This document shows positions 17,952-26,703 of a stretch of DNA of 64,000 bases, piece by piece (position 1 is the stretch's first letter; every line of letters starts with the position of its first letter). Below the pieces are notes generated by a model. The model ran no database searches, was not told where the DNA came from, and saw nothing but the letters and a program-made list of their open reading frames with translations. The position numbers were made by a program, and so were the translations under genes. Source of the stretch: Serpentinimonas raichei (GTDB lineage Bacteria > Pseudomonadota > Gammaproteobacteria > Burkholderiales > Burkholderiaceae_C); NCBI RefSeq assembly GCF_000828895.1, contig NZ_AP014568.1, positions 2,053,858-2,117,857 on the forward strand, given 5' to 3'.

Positions 17952-20016
17952 AGGCACGCCGGTTGCTGGGCCGGTTGGGCACAAACTCGTCGATGTCGCC
18001 GGTGAGGGACTGCACCACCAAGGCGGCTTCGGCGCGCGCACCAGCCCAATCGAACTCGCGCGCCAGCCGGGCATCGACACGCGTACTGGAACCCACCGCG
18101 CTGGCCGCGCCGCGCCAAGACATGGGCGAGCGCTCGTGCAGCATCAGCGACAGGCCCCAGCCGTGGTCGAGGCGCTGAAACCAGGCCACGGTGCTCATGC
18201 GCGACGGCGGCTCGCGCCCGATCGGCCCGGGCTGGTGCCACTGCACTTGGTTGAAAGACTGGTTCAGCCGCCATTCGGTGCGCTCGCTGGGCCGCCAGAT
18301 GAGCTGGTACTCGAGCCCGCGCAGCGTAAAGCCAGGCGCGTTCTCGTACTTTCTCTGATCAGGAAAGGGGGCGGGCTGGGGGATGGCGAGAAACTGGATG
18401 AAATTGTGCAGGCGCTCCTCGTACAGCCGCACGTCGAGGTTGACGCGACCGTTGGCCAAGCTGGCGTGGTAGCCCAATTCCCTAGTATGCAGCACCTCGT
18501 TGCGCAAGGCCGGGTTGGGAATGTAGGTGTTAACGAAACTGCCAGCGGGAAAGAAGCCATCGGGCAAAAAATAGCGCGCATCGGCGCTGCGCTCAAATAT
18601 TAGCGGCGGCCGCTCGGCGCGCGTCAGACCGGCGCGCAGCGTGTGGCCGGGCGCGATTTCGTGGTTGACCATCAGGCGCGGGGCCAGGTAGCTGCCGGTG
18701 TCGCTGCGATAGCCCGCAAACAGACCCGCATTGACCAGCCAGCCCGGGGCGGGCGCCCATTCGGCATGCCCAAACACGCGCCAATCGCGCACCGCTACGC
18801 GCTCGGTGGTGGCAAACTGCGCCGACGAAAAGCTGCTGTCGTCGCGCAAACCACCCCCCAGCACCCAGCGCCAGCTCGGCGACAGCACCCGCGTATGCTC
18901 CAACTCCAGCGCCAGCCGCCGCTCCTGGTAGCCCAGATTGACGTCGATTGGGACGTAAGGAACCGGGAAACCCAACCCATTAACCGGGACACGGTACACA
19001 AACCGGTCGGCAAAGCGCTCTTCGTCCCACGACAGGGTGGCTTTCCAAGTGGCCTCGGCTTGTGGGGCGTGATTCCATTGCAGCAGCGCGTGGGATTTGC
19101 GCAGGGCAATGTCGCGCGGCGGATCGGCTGCATTGGCCGGGAAGCCGTCGCCGGCATCCCATTCGCTCAAGCCGGCTTGCAGCATCCATTCGGTCGCGGG
19201 GCTGGGCTTGAGGTCGGCGCGCCAGAGCACCTGCACCCGCTGCTGGCTGTCGTGCAGGTCGCGCAGGCCGTGGTCGGCGCTGCGGCTCACGCTCAGGCGC
19301 TGCGACAGCCCCGGTGCGCCCCAGCCAAAGCGGGCGTAGGCATCGGCCACGCCGGCGTTGCCGGCGTTGAAAACCAGCGCCTGCCCGAGGGTGTCGAGCG
19401 TGTGGCGCGTCACCACGTTGATGACGCCAAACAGCGCGTGCGCCCCAAAGGCGGCCGAGTTGGTGCCGCGCAGCACCTCGATGCGCTCGACCTCCTCGAT
19501 CGGCAGCGCATTCAGGGCTCGAAACCCCCCACCCACAAAACTGGGGCTATAGAGCGAGCGCCCATCGACCAGAATCAGGCTGCGCACCCCGTATTCATCG
19601 ATCGGGGCGTGGTAGGCCGCCATCAGGTTGGCCCCGTTGTAGCCCGCCACCATATAGCCCGGCACCAGGCGCAGCGCCTCGGTGACGGTGCGCGCGCCGG
19701 AGCGGCGCAGGGTCTGGCGGTCCAGCACCGTCACGGCACCGGGTGCGTCGGCCAGCGGCTGCGCCAGCCGCGTCACCGACAACACCTGCTGCGGCGGCTG
19801 ATCGGAAAAAAAATCGGGCTCGGCTTGCGCGAGCAGTTCCAACGGTGGCATGGGCTGGGCCTGCACCGCCCCACCCGCCAAACCCAGCAGGCCCAAACAG
19901 GCCAGCCAAGCCAGCGCATGCACCGGTGCGCGCAAAGCCGAACCGGTGCCCCCGCTGCGACGGCAAAGCCGCAGGCAGGCAGCGGCTGGCTGCGGTATGG
20001 GTTGGGTTGGCTCCAT
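17926..20016 (-). CDS. TonB-dependent outer-membrane receptor
   Basis: An outer-membrane beta-barrel of 696 residues from the ATG at 20016 (a TTG 15 bp upstream is also possible). It has a signal peptide ending near GGAVQAQ, a plug domain with APGAVTVLDRQTLRRSGART and ERIEVLRGTNSAAFGAHALFGVINVVTR, and a barrel ending in RRAYASLRLEF with the terminal Phe typical of BAM substrates. The substrate is not apparent. It is followed by a binding protein and a diguanylate cyclase with overlapping ends, so uptake and c-di-GMP signalling look coupled. Confidence 0.93.
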   Translation of the reverse strand: MEPTQPIPQPAAACLRLCRRSGGTGSALRAPVHALAWLACLGLLGLAGGAVQAQPMPPLELLAQAEPDFFSDQPPQQVLSVTRLAQPLADAPGAVTVLDRQTLRRSGARTVTEALRLVPGYMVAGYNGANLMAAYHAPIDEYGVRSLILVDGRSLYSPSFVGGGFRALNALPIEEVERIEVLRGTNSAAFGAHALFGVINVVTRHTLDTLGQALVFNAGNAGVADAYARFGWGAPGLSQRLSVSRSADHGLRDLHDSQQRVQVLWRADLKPSPATEWMLQAGLSEWDAGDGFPANAADPPRDIALRKSHALLQWNHAPQAEATWKATLSWDEERFADRFVYRVPVNGLGFPVPYVPIDVNLGYQERRLALELEHTRVLSPSWRWVLGGGLRDDSSFSSAQFATTERVAVRDWRVFGHAEWAPAPGWLVNAGLFAGYRSDTGSYLAPRLMVNHEIAPGHTLRAGLTRAERPPLIFERSADARYFLPDGFFPAGSFVNTYIPNPALRNEVLHTRELGYHASLANGRVNLDVRLYEERLHNFIQFLAIPQPAPFPDQRKYENAPGFTLRGLEYQLIWRPSERTEWRLNQSFNQVQWHQPGPIGREPPSRMSTVAWFQRLDHGWGLSLMLHERSPMSWRGAASAVGSSTRVDARLAREFDWAGARAEAALVVQSLTGDIDEFVPNRPSNRRAYASLRLEF

Positions 20017-20070
20017 GGTGCGCACAGGCAAGTTAAAGGGTTGAATCTATCATTCTATGCCCTATCGGCG

Positions 20071-20096
20071 CTTAGGCGCTACGCTTAGGCGCTACC
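20071..20096. repeat. 13-bp tandem duplication upstream of the MoxR gene
   Basis: CTTAGGCGCTACG is followed immediately by CTTAGGCGCTACC. The pair lies in the 200-bp divergent region between the TonB receptor and the MoxR ATPase. It may be a paired regulator site or slippage; nothing else in that gap is recognised with confidence. Confidence 0.5.
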
Positions 20097-20217
20097 ATAG
20101 CCCACCGTGCAACCTGCCTTAAGCTGGGTCGTGGCAAACTCCACCGCTTTCCTGCCTCACCTGCTCGGCGCCACCCGGCCCTCCCGCCCGCGCCCCCAAA
20201 ACCCCTTTTGCCTTGCA

Positions 20218-21060
20218 ATGAAATTCACCGGCTCCCCAAACTACGTCGCCACCTCCGATCTGATGCTGGCGGTGAATGCCGCCATCACCTTGCAGCGGCC
20301 CTTGCTGATCAAGGGCGAACCTGGCACCGGCAAAACCCTGCTGGCCGAAGAAGTGGCCGCCGCGCTCGGCCTGCCGCTGCTGCAATGGCACATCAAGAGC
20401 AGCACCAAGGCGCAGCAGGGCCTGTACGAATACGACGCCGTGAGCCGCTTGCGCGACTCGCAGCTCGGCAACGAGCGTGTGCACGACATCGGCAACTACA
20501 TCGTGCAAGGCGTGCTGTGGCAGGCCTTCACGGCGGAGCAGCCGCTGGTGCTGCTGATCGACGAAATCGACAAGGCCGACATCGAATTCCCCAACGACTT
20601 GCTGCGCGAACTCGACCGCATGGAGTTCCACTGCTACGAAACGCGCCAGACCATCCGGGCGCGGCACCGGCCTCTGGTGTTCATCACCTCCAACAACGAA
20701 AAAGAGCTGCCCGACGCCTTTTTGCGGCGCTGCTTTTTCCACTACATCCAGTTCCCCGAACCGGCCACGCTGCGCCGCATCGTGGGCGTGCACTTCCCCG
20801 GCCTCAAAGACGAGCTGCTGACGGCGGCGCTCAAAGCCTTTCTGGAGCTGCGCCAACTGCCGGGCCTGAAGAAGAAGCCCAGCACCTCGGAACTGCTGGA
20901 CTGGATCCGGCTGCTGCTGGCCGAAGACATTCCGCCCCAGGCGCTGCTGGGCAAAGAGCAGCAACTGGTGGTGCCGCCGCTGGTGGGGGCGCTGCTCAAA
21001 AATGAGCAAGACGCCGGTTTGCTGGAGCGGCTGGTGTTCATGAACCAGCGCCACCGCTAA
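20218..21060 (+). CDS. MoxR-family AAA+ ATPase
   Basis: A 280-residue AAA+ ATPase of the MoxR type, thought to act as a chaperone that remodels or loads metal-cofactor enzymes together with a VWA protein. Walker A is GEPGTGKTLLA, Walker B LVLLIDEIDKAD, and a sensor block LVFITSNNEKELPDAFLRRC. The ATG at 20218 gives MKFTGSPNYV, the usual start; upstream in-frame codons are low-complexity. The VWA partner follows after 25 bp. The client protein is not evident from neighbours. Confidence 0.93.
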   Translation: MKFTGSPNYVATSDLMLAVNAAITLQRPLLIKGEPGTGKTLLAEEVAAALGLPLLQWHIKSSTKAQQGLYEYDAVSRLRDSQLGNERVHDIGNYIVQGVLWQAFTAEQPLVLLIDEIDKADIEFPNDLLRELDRMEFHCYETRQTIRARHRPLVFITSNNEKELPDAFLRRCFFHYIQFPEPATLRRIVGVHFPGLKDELLTAALKAFLELRQLPGLKKKPSTSELLDWIRLLLAEDIPPQALLGKEQQLVVPPLVGALLKNEQDAGLLERLVFMNQRHR

Positions 21061-21085
21061 GGCGGCCCCGCGGCGCCACCCGGCC

Positions 21086-22276
21086 ATGCTGATCGATTTT
21101 TTCTACGCCCTGCGCGCGGCCAAGTTGCCGGTGTCGGTGCGCGAATACCTGACGCTGCTGCAGGCGCTGCAATCGGGCGTGGTCGGCCCTGCCAACCCCG
21201 AAGCCGGCTCGCTCGACGATTTCTACTATTTGGCGCGCACCACGCTGGTCAAGGACGAAACCCTGTTCGACCCCTTCGACCGCGCCTTCGCCGCCCACTT
21301 CAAAGGCGTGCAGGCGCTGACCAGCGAGGGCACGCGCGACATCCCGGCCGACTGGTTGCGCCAAGAACTCGAACGCTTGCTGAGCGACGAGCAAAAGGCC
21401 AACGCCCCCCGGCTCGACTGGGACGAGCTGATGCAGACGCTCAAAAAGCGCCTGGAAGAACAGCAAGGCCGCCACGCCGGCGGCAACAAGTGGATCGGCA
21501 CCGGCGGCACCAGCCCCTTTGGCCACGGCGGCCACAACCCGCAGGGCGTCCGCATCGGCGGGGCTGGCGGCCAGCGCAGCGCGGTCAAGGTGTGGGAGCA
21601 GCGCCTCTGGCGCGACTACGACGACAGCGCCCCGCTGGGGCCGCGCCACCTCAAACTGGCGCTGCGCCGGCTGCGCAAGTTTGCGCGCCAAGGCAGCGCG
21701 CTCGAGCTCGACTTGCCCGACACCATCCGCGCCACCGCCGCCAACGCGGGCTGGCTCGAACTGCGCCAGGTGCCCGAACGCCACAACCTGGTCAAGGTGC
21801 TGCTGCTGCTCGACGTGGGCGGCAGCATGGACGAGCACGTGCAGCAGGTCGAGGCCCTGTTTGCGGCCGCCAAGGCCGAGTTCAAGCACCTCGAGATTTA
21901 CTACTTCCACAACTGCGTCTACGACTTCGTCTGGAAGCACAACCAGCGCCGCCACCGCGAACGCACCGCCACCCTCGATTTGCTGCACACCTACAACCGC
22001 GACTACAAGCTGATTTTTGTCGGTGATGCCACCATGAGCCCCTACGAAATCCTGCAACCCGGGGGCAGCGTCGAATACGCCAACGCCGAGGCCGGGGCCG
22101 AGTGGTTGCAGCGTCTGACGCGCCACTACCCGCGCCACGCCTGGATCAACCCGCAGCCGTTGGGCCTGTGGCCCTACCAGCGCAGCATCGAGCTGATCCA
22201 GCAGCTCATGGCCCAGCGCATGTACCCGCTCACGCTGCGCGGGCTCGAAGAGGCGATGCGGGTGCTGTCGAAATAG
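21086..22276 (+). CDS. VWA domain protein (CoxE-like), partner of MoxR
   Basis: A 396-residue cytoplasmic protein. The N-terminal half opens IDFFYALRAAKLPVSVREYLTLL; the C-terminal half carries a von Willebrand A domain with the metal site LLLLDVGGSMDEH. The usual DxSxS motif is here DVGGS, with Gly replacing the first Ser. Later blocks are YYFHNCVYDFVW and LIFVGDATMSPYEI. CoxE-type proteins pair with MoxR ATPases in metalloenzyme maturation; which enzyme is served here is unknown. No CO-dehydrogenase genes are in the window. Confidence 0.9.
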   Translation: MLIDFFYALRAAKLPVSVREYLTLLQALQSGVVGPANPEAGSLDDFYYLARTTLVKDETLFDPFDRAFAAHFKGVQALTSEGTRDIPADWLRQELERLLSDEQKANAPRLDWDELMQTLKKRLEEQQGRHAGGNKWIGTGGTSPFGHGGHNPQGVRIGGAGGQRSAVKVWEQRLWRDYDDSAPLGPRHLKLALRRLRKFARQGSALELDLPDTIRATAANAGWLELRQVPERHNLVKVLLLLDVGGSMDEHVQQVEALFAAAKAEFKHLEIYYFHNCVYDFVWKHNQRRHRERTATLDLLHTYNRDYKLIFVGDATMSPYEILQPGGSVEYANAEAGAEWLQRLTRHYPRHAWINPQPLGLWPYQRSIELIQQLMAQRMYPLTLRGLEEAMRVLSK

Positions 22277-22315
22277 CGCCCGCCAGCGGGCTTCGGGGAT
22301 AATCCTTGCCGCACC

Positions 22316-22390
22316 CCCGCCGTAGTTCAATGGATAGAACGGCCGCCTCCTAAGCGGCAAATACAGGTTCGATTCCTGTCGGTGGGACCA
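22316..22390 (+). tRNA. tRNA-Arg, anticodon CCT
   Basis: A 75-nt cloverleaf. Acceptor strands CCCGCCG and CGGTGGG pair with one G-U, the D arm begins TAGTTCAATGGATAGAAC, the anticodon stem GCCGC/GCGGC encloses loop CTCCTAA (anticodon CCT, reading AGG), the T arm is ACAGG-TTCGATT-CCTGT, and CCA is encoded. It lies 39 bp after the VWA gene and 6 bp from the HD-GYP gene end. Confidence 0.97.
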
Positions 22391-22396
22391 CCCAGA

Positions 22397-23635
22397 TCAG
22401 GGCTGCGCCAACTCGTCCATCCAGAGCGCGTCGAGGTCGGGAATCTGCCAGTCTTTGGGGTTTTCGCGCTTTTCGATTTGCAAGCGGTTGCCCGGTGCCG
22501 AAAGGTCGATCCGTTGGGGGACCACCCGCTCGTGGCTGAGGGTCGAGTACACCGTTTTGACGATCGGCTTGAGCAAGGATGCGCCCGACTGCTCCACCAC
22601 CAGCGCCAGCTTGCCGTTGCTAAGCCGCACCAGCGAACCCGTGGGGTAAATGCCGAGGCTGCGCACCAAGGCCTGAAAGATTGCGGGATCGAGGTGGCCG
22701 TTGGTCCACTGCGCCATTTTGGCCAGCGATTCGGCTGGGTCCCAGCCCTCTTTGTAGGGCCGGTTGGAAGTGATGGCGTCGTACACGTCGCACACCGCCC
22801 CCATGCGCGCCATGCGGCTGATGGCCTCGCCCGCGAGCTGCTTGGGGTAGCCCTTGCCATCGATGCGTTCGTGGTGGTGCAGGCAGACGTCGAGCGCAAT
22901 CGGGTCATCGACTCCGGCGGCCAGCAAACGCCGGTGCCCGTGTTCCGGGTGCAGGCGCACCTGGGCAAACTCGTCTTCGGTCAGGCGGCCGGGTTTGTTG
23001 AGCATCTCCAAGGGCACGTCGGCCTTGCCCAGGTCGTGCATCAGGCCCGCAAAACCCGCTGCGCGCGTTTCGGCCTCGCTCAAGCCCAATTGGCGCGCCA
23101 AGGCCACCATCAGCGCGCACACCGCCACCGAGTGCATGTAGGTGTAGCCATCGGCGGTTTTCAGGCGCGCCAGGCTGATGAGGGCGCCGCCGTTGCGCAG
23201 CACCGAATCGGTGATCTCCTCGGCCACCTGGCGCGCCACCTCCTGGTCGATGGCGCGGCCCATGCGCACCTCGGCAAACATGTGGCGCACCGCCCCGGTG
23301 GCGGCTTTGCAGATGGCGGCGGCGCGCTGATACTCGGCGCGCATGGTGGCGGCCTCGGTGTCCGGGACCGGGGGCGGCTGGGGCACTGCCGGGGTCTGTG
23401 GCTGCCCGGCGGCCTCGGCGGTGGCGGGCGGCGCCAGCACATCGAGGCCCAGGCTGACGTCGATCAGCACCTCTGTGATCGCGCACTCGTGCACCAGGTG
23501 CAACTCGTGCGCGTCGGTGATGACGAACTTGCTGCGCCAAAAGGGGTGATCCATCCACGAGCCGCAAAAGGCCTCGATGTACATACCGAGGCGCACGTCG
23601 CGCACCGGAATTTTCTTGAGTTTGGGTTTGGGCAT
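22397..23635 (-). CDS. HD-GYP domain c-di-GMP phosphodiesterase
   Basis: A 412-residue cytoplasmic protein with an N-terminal DUF3391-type region (KLKKIPVRDVRLGMYIEAF) and a C-terminal HD-GYP domain. The metal-binding HD pair is in GLMHDLGKADVP, the second signature is HHHERIDGKGYP, and the region ends with DVYDAITSNRPYKEGW. All motif residues needed for c-di-GMP hydrolysis are present. The ATG at 23635 gives MPKPKLKKIPV and avoids a long Gly/Ala frame upstream. It is a single-gene unit converging on the tRNA. Confidence 0.93.
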   Translation of the reverse strand: MPKPKLKKIPVRDVRLGMYIEAFCGSWMDHPFWRSKFVITDAHELHLVHECAITEVLIDVSLGLDVLAPPATAEAAGQPQTPAVPQPPPVPDTEAATMRAEYQRAAAICKAATGAVRHMFAEVRMGRAIDQEVARQVAEEITDSVLRNGGALISLARLKTADGYTYMHSVAVCALMVALARQLGLSEAETRAAGFAGLMHDLGKADVPLEMLNKPGRLTEDEFAQVRLHPEHGHRRLLAAGVDDPIALDVCLHHHERIDGKGYPKQLAGEAISRMARMGAVCDVYDAITSNRPYKEGWDPAESLAKMAQWTNGHLDPAIFQALVRSLGIYPTGSLVRLSNGKLALVVEQSGASLLKPIVKTVYSTLSHERVVPQRIDLSAPGNRLQIEKRENPKDWQIPDLDALWMDELAQP

Positions 23636-23739
23636 GTGCAACGGTGCCGGCCAACCGGCTTCCTCTCTGTTTCGCCTCAGTATAAGGGGCAAAACCGGGC
23701 CTTGGCACGGTGCGCTGATAGACACGTGCCTTGCCGGCC

Positions 23740-25380
23740 TCAGGTGCGGCGCAAGGTGCGGCTGAGCAAAATCACCGGCACCAGCCCCACCAGCACCAGC
23801 GCCAGCGAGGGCAAGGCGGCCTCGCCCAGGCGCTCGTCGCGCGCCAACTGGAACGCCACCACCGCCAGCGTGTCGCTGCCAAAGGGCCGCAGCACGAAGG
23901 TGGCGGGCAGCTCCTTCATCACATCCACAAACACCAACAGCGCGGCGGCGGCAATGGAGCGCAGCAGCAGCGGCCGGTGCACCCGCCACAGCAGCGCTGG
24001 GCCGGTGCTGCCGAGCATGCGCGCCGAGTCGTCGAGGCTGTTGGGGATGCGCGCGTAGCCGCTTTGCACCGATTGCAGCGCCACCGCCGTGAAGCGCACC
24101 AGGTAGGCCCAGACGATGCCCAGCACCGTGGCCGTGACCCAAAAACCCACCCCGCTGCCCGGTGCCGCCGCCTGCAACCAGCCCACCGGCAGCAAAATGC
24201 CGATCACGATCACCACCCCCGGCACCGCGTAGCCCAGGCTGACCACGCGCGTGACCAGGCCGCCGATGCGGCTGGGCTGGGCGCGCTGCATGAAGCTCAA
24301 GCCGAGCGCGATGGCGCTGGCCAGCAGCGCCGCCAGCCCCGAGAGCCACAGGCTGTTGTAGGCCCACTCCAGAAAGCCGCTCCAGGGCAAAACATCCCAG
24401 CCGCCAATAAGCGGGCGCAGCATGAACAGCACCGGCAGCACAAAGCCAAACAAAATCGGCAAACCGCACACCACCCACACCAGCCAGCGGCCCGCGCCCT
24501 GCAGGCGCACCGGCTGCGCCTCGGCCTGGCCACCCCGGCCCCCGCGCGGCGCGGCAAAGCGCATGCGCCGCTGCGCCCGCTGCTCCACCCACAGCAGCAG
24601 CGCCACCGTGAGCAGCAGCATGGTCGCCAGTTGGGCGGCGGCGTAGCGGTCGTCCATCACCTTCCAGGCGCTCACGATGCCGGTGCTAAAAGTCTGAATG
24701 CCGAAGTAAAACGTGACGCCGATATCGGCCAGCGTTTCCATCAGCGCCAGCGCGATGCCCGCCGCAATCGCCGGGCGTGCCAGCGGCAGCGCCACCTCGA
24801 CGATGCGGCGCCGCATCGGGGCCCCGAGCAGGCGCGCCGCCTCCATCAACTGGGTGGCGCGCTCGCTCAGGGCGGTGCGCGCCAGCAGATAGACGTAGGG
24901 GTAGAGCGTGAAGATGAACACCCAGGCCGCGCCCCAGACGTTGCGGATTTCCGGGAACAAGCGCCCCTGCAGCCCGAAGGTGTCGCGCAAGAACACCTGC
25001 ATCGGGCCCGAGAACTGCAAAAAATCGGTGTAAGCAAAAGCCACCACATAGGCCGGCGCTGCCAGCGGCAGCAGCAGCGCCCACTCAAAAAATCGCCGCC
25101 CAGGGAAGTCGTACAGCGTCACGGCGCAGGCTGTGGCCATGCCGATCAGCCCCGCGCCCAGCGCCACCAGCAGGCACAGCAGCAGGCTGGTGGCGATGTA
25201 GCGCGGCAGCACGGTATCGGCCAGGTGGCGCAGCAAGTCGATCGACTCGGCATCGAGCTGCCACCAAGCCATGGCCAGCGCCAGCACCGGCAGCGCCAAC
25301 ACCAAGCCCACCACCAGCAGCAGCATTTGCAACAGCGCAGCCGACAGGCGCGGCCAACGGGGGGAATGGGGTGCAGGCAT
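23740..25380 (-). CDS. Fe(III)-type ABC transporter permease (two fused modules)
   Basis: A 546-residue inner-membrane protein with about twelve hydrophobic segments and two BPD_transp_1 modules, the layout of FbpB/SfuB/ThiP permeases. The first cytoplasmic EAA-like loop is MEAARLLGAPMRRRIVEVALP, the second DDSARMLGSTGPALLWRVHRP. It is divergent from its ATPase with 42 bp between, which hold a Fur-like box, favouring iron as substrate. No periplasmic binding protein is present nearby, so it must be encoded elsewhere or shared. Confidence 0.9.
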   Translation of the reverse strand: MPAPHSPRWPRLSAALLQMLLLVVGLVLALPVLALAMAWWQLDAESIDLLRHLADTVLPRYIATSLLLCLLVALGAGLIGMATACAVTLYDFPGRRFFEWALLLPLAAPAYVVAFAYTDFLQFSGPMQVFLRDTFGLQGRLFPEIRNVWGAAWVFIFTLYPYVYLLARTALSERATQLMEAARLLGAPMRRRIVEVALPLARPAIAAGIALALMETLADIGVTFYFGIQTFSTGIVSAWKVMDDRYAAAQLATMLLLTVALLLWVEQRAQRRMRFAAPRGGRGGQAEAQPVRLQGAGRWLVWVVCGLPILFGFVLPVLFMLRPLIGGWDVLPWSGFLEWAYNSLWLSGLAALLASAIALGLSFMQRAQPSRIGGLVTRVVSLGYAVPGVVIVIGILLPVGWLQAAAPGSGVGFWVTATVLGIVWAYLVRFTAVALQSVQSGYARIPNSLDDSARMLGSTGPALLWRVHRPLLLRSIAAAALLVFVDVMKELPATFVLRPFGSDTLAVVAFQLARDERLGEAALPSLALVLVGLVPVILLSRTLRRT

Positions 25381-25389
25381 GGGTGTTTG

Positions 25390-25408
25390 AATGAGAACGA
25401 CAATTATC
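25390..25408. promoter_or_regulatory. Putative Fur box between permease and ATPase genes
   Basis: AATGAGAACGACAATTATC matches the 19-bp Fur consensus at 11 positions by eye, with a perfect ATTATC right half. It lies in the 42-bp gap between the divergent permease and ATPase genes, where one repressor could control both. Confidence 0.6.
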
Positions 25409-25422
25409 TACAATAAGGCACC

Positions 25423-26538
25423 ATGTTTCTGCACCTAAACCAACTTTCCGTTCAGTACGCCCCATCCGCCCAGCCCGCGGTGCGCGAGGTGGCCTTCGGG
25501 CTCGAAGCGGGCCAGATCGGCGTGCTGATCGGGCCCTCGGGCTGCGGCAAGACCACCCTGCTGCGCGCCGTGGCCGGGCTGGAGCGCGCCAGCGGCGGCA
25601 GCATTGCGCTGGGCGGCGAGGTGGTGAGCAGCGCCGCGCTGCATGTGCCGGCTGAAGCGCGCCGCATCGGCATGGTGTTCCAGGATTACGCCCTGTTCCC
25701 GCACCTCGATGTGCGCGCCAACGTGGCCTTTGGCCTGCGCCACCTGCCCAAGCCCGCGCGCCTCGCCCGGGTGCAGGAGGTGCTGGAGTTGGTGGGATTG
25801 GAAGGGCTGCACGGGCGCTATCCGCACGAGCTTTCGGGCGGCCAGCAGCAGCGCGTGGCGCTGGCGCGTGCGCTGGCCCCCAGCCCGCGCCTGCTGCTGC
25901 TCGATGAGCCCTTTTCCAACCTCGACGTGGACCTGCGCGAGCGCTTGGCGCACGAGGTGCGCGCGATCCTCAAGGCCGCCGGTGCCACGGCGCTGCTGGT
26001 GACGCACGACCAGCTCGAAGCCTTTGCCATTGGCGACCTGATCGGCGTCATGCACCAGGGCCAGTTGCACCAGTGGGACAGCGCCTACACGCTCTACCAC
26101 CGCCCGGCCACGCGCTTCGTGGCCGAGTTCATCGGGCATGGGGTGTTTGCGCCGGCGCAAATTTCGGGCCTAGGCCCCGAAATCATGGTGCTGACCCCGA
26201 TGGGGGCGCTGCAAGACGTGTCCGAGTGCCCGCTGCCCAGCGCCTACCCCGACGGCCTGTGCGATGTGCTGCTGCGCGCCGACGACATCCTGCACGACGA
26301 CGACGCACCGGTGAAAGCGCGCATCGTGCGCAAATCGTTTCGAGGCTCCGAATTCCTCTACACCCTGCAACTGCCCAGCGGCGAAACGGTGATGACGCAC
26401 GTGCCCTCGCACCACGACCACGCCGTGGGCGAGTGGATCGGCATCAAGGCGGCGGTCGATCACGTCGTCACCTTCGAGCGCGGTTCCGCCGCCGGGGCAC
26501 CGCCGGCGCAGGCGGTGGCCTGCAACAACGGCAACTGA
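25423..26538 (+). CDS. Fe(III)-type ABC transporter ATP-binding protein
   Basis: A 371-residue ATPase of the FbpC/PotA class. Walker A GPSGCGKTTLL, Q-loop VFQDYALFPH, signature LSGGQQQRVALARAL, Walker B LLLLDEPFSNLD and the H-loop LLVTHDQLEAF are all present, followed by a C-terminal TOBE-like regulatory region with FRGSEFLYTLQLPSGE. It is divergent from the permease and probably shares a Fur-controlled promoter region. Iron is inferred; thiamine or another cation cannot be excluded. Confidence 0.92.
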   Translation: MFLHLNQLSVQYAPSAQPAVREVAFGLEAGQIGVLIGPSGCGKTTLLRAVAGLERASGGSIALGGEVVSSAALHVPAEARRIGMVFQDYALFPHLDVRANVAFGLRHLPKPARLARVQEVLELVGLEGLHGRYPHELSGGQQQRVALARALAPSPRLLLLDEPFSNLDVDLRERLAHEVRAILKAAGATALLVTHDQLEAFAIGDLIGVMHQGQLHQWDSAYTLYHRPATRFVAEFIGHGVFAPAQISGLGPEIMVLTPMGALQDVSECPLPSAYPDGLCDVLLRADDILHDDDAPVKARIVRKSFRGSEFLYTLQLPSGETVMTHVPSHHDHAVGEWIGIKAAVDHVVTFERGSAAGAPPAQAVACNNGN

Positions 26539-26623
26539 GCCGCCTGTTCGGTGGGGGCGGCGGCGGTGGGCACATCAATTGAGCGCTGCTGCGTGCGGCA
26601 GCATGGATAAGCCAAATCCAAAC

Positions 26624-26639
26624 TGGCACCAAAATTGCT
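26624..26639 (+). promoter_or_regulatory. Sigma-54 promoter of ureD
   Basis: TGGCACCAAAATTGCT is a complete match to the TGGCAC-N5-TTGCT consensus. The predicted start is near 26650, about 54 nt before the ureD ATG. No convincing NtrC dyad was found upstream by eye. Confidence 0.85.
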
Positions 26640-26703
26640 TTCCTATAAGCGGGCTGTCCCAGCACAGAACCCATCCCGCGCAACCCTCCAAGCCCACACC
26701 CCT

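Noticed and set aside
20041..20060. Possible Fur box in front of the TonB receptor
   Set aside because: Only a short inverted repeat (GAAT-N5-ATTC) is visible and it does not align with the 19-bp consensus. The receptor's substrate is unknown.
26450..26610. NtrC boxes upstream of the ureD promoter
   Set aside because: The best candidate (around GGCACATCAATTGAGC) matches only about half of the conserved positions, so no site is claimed.
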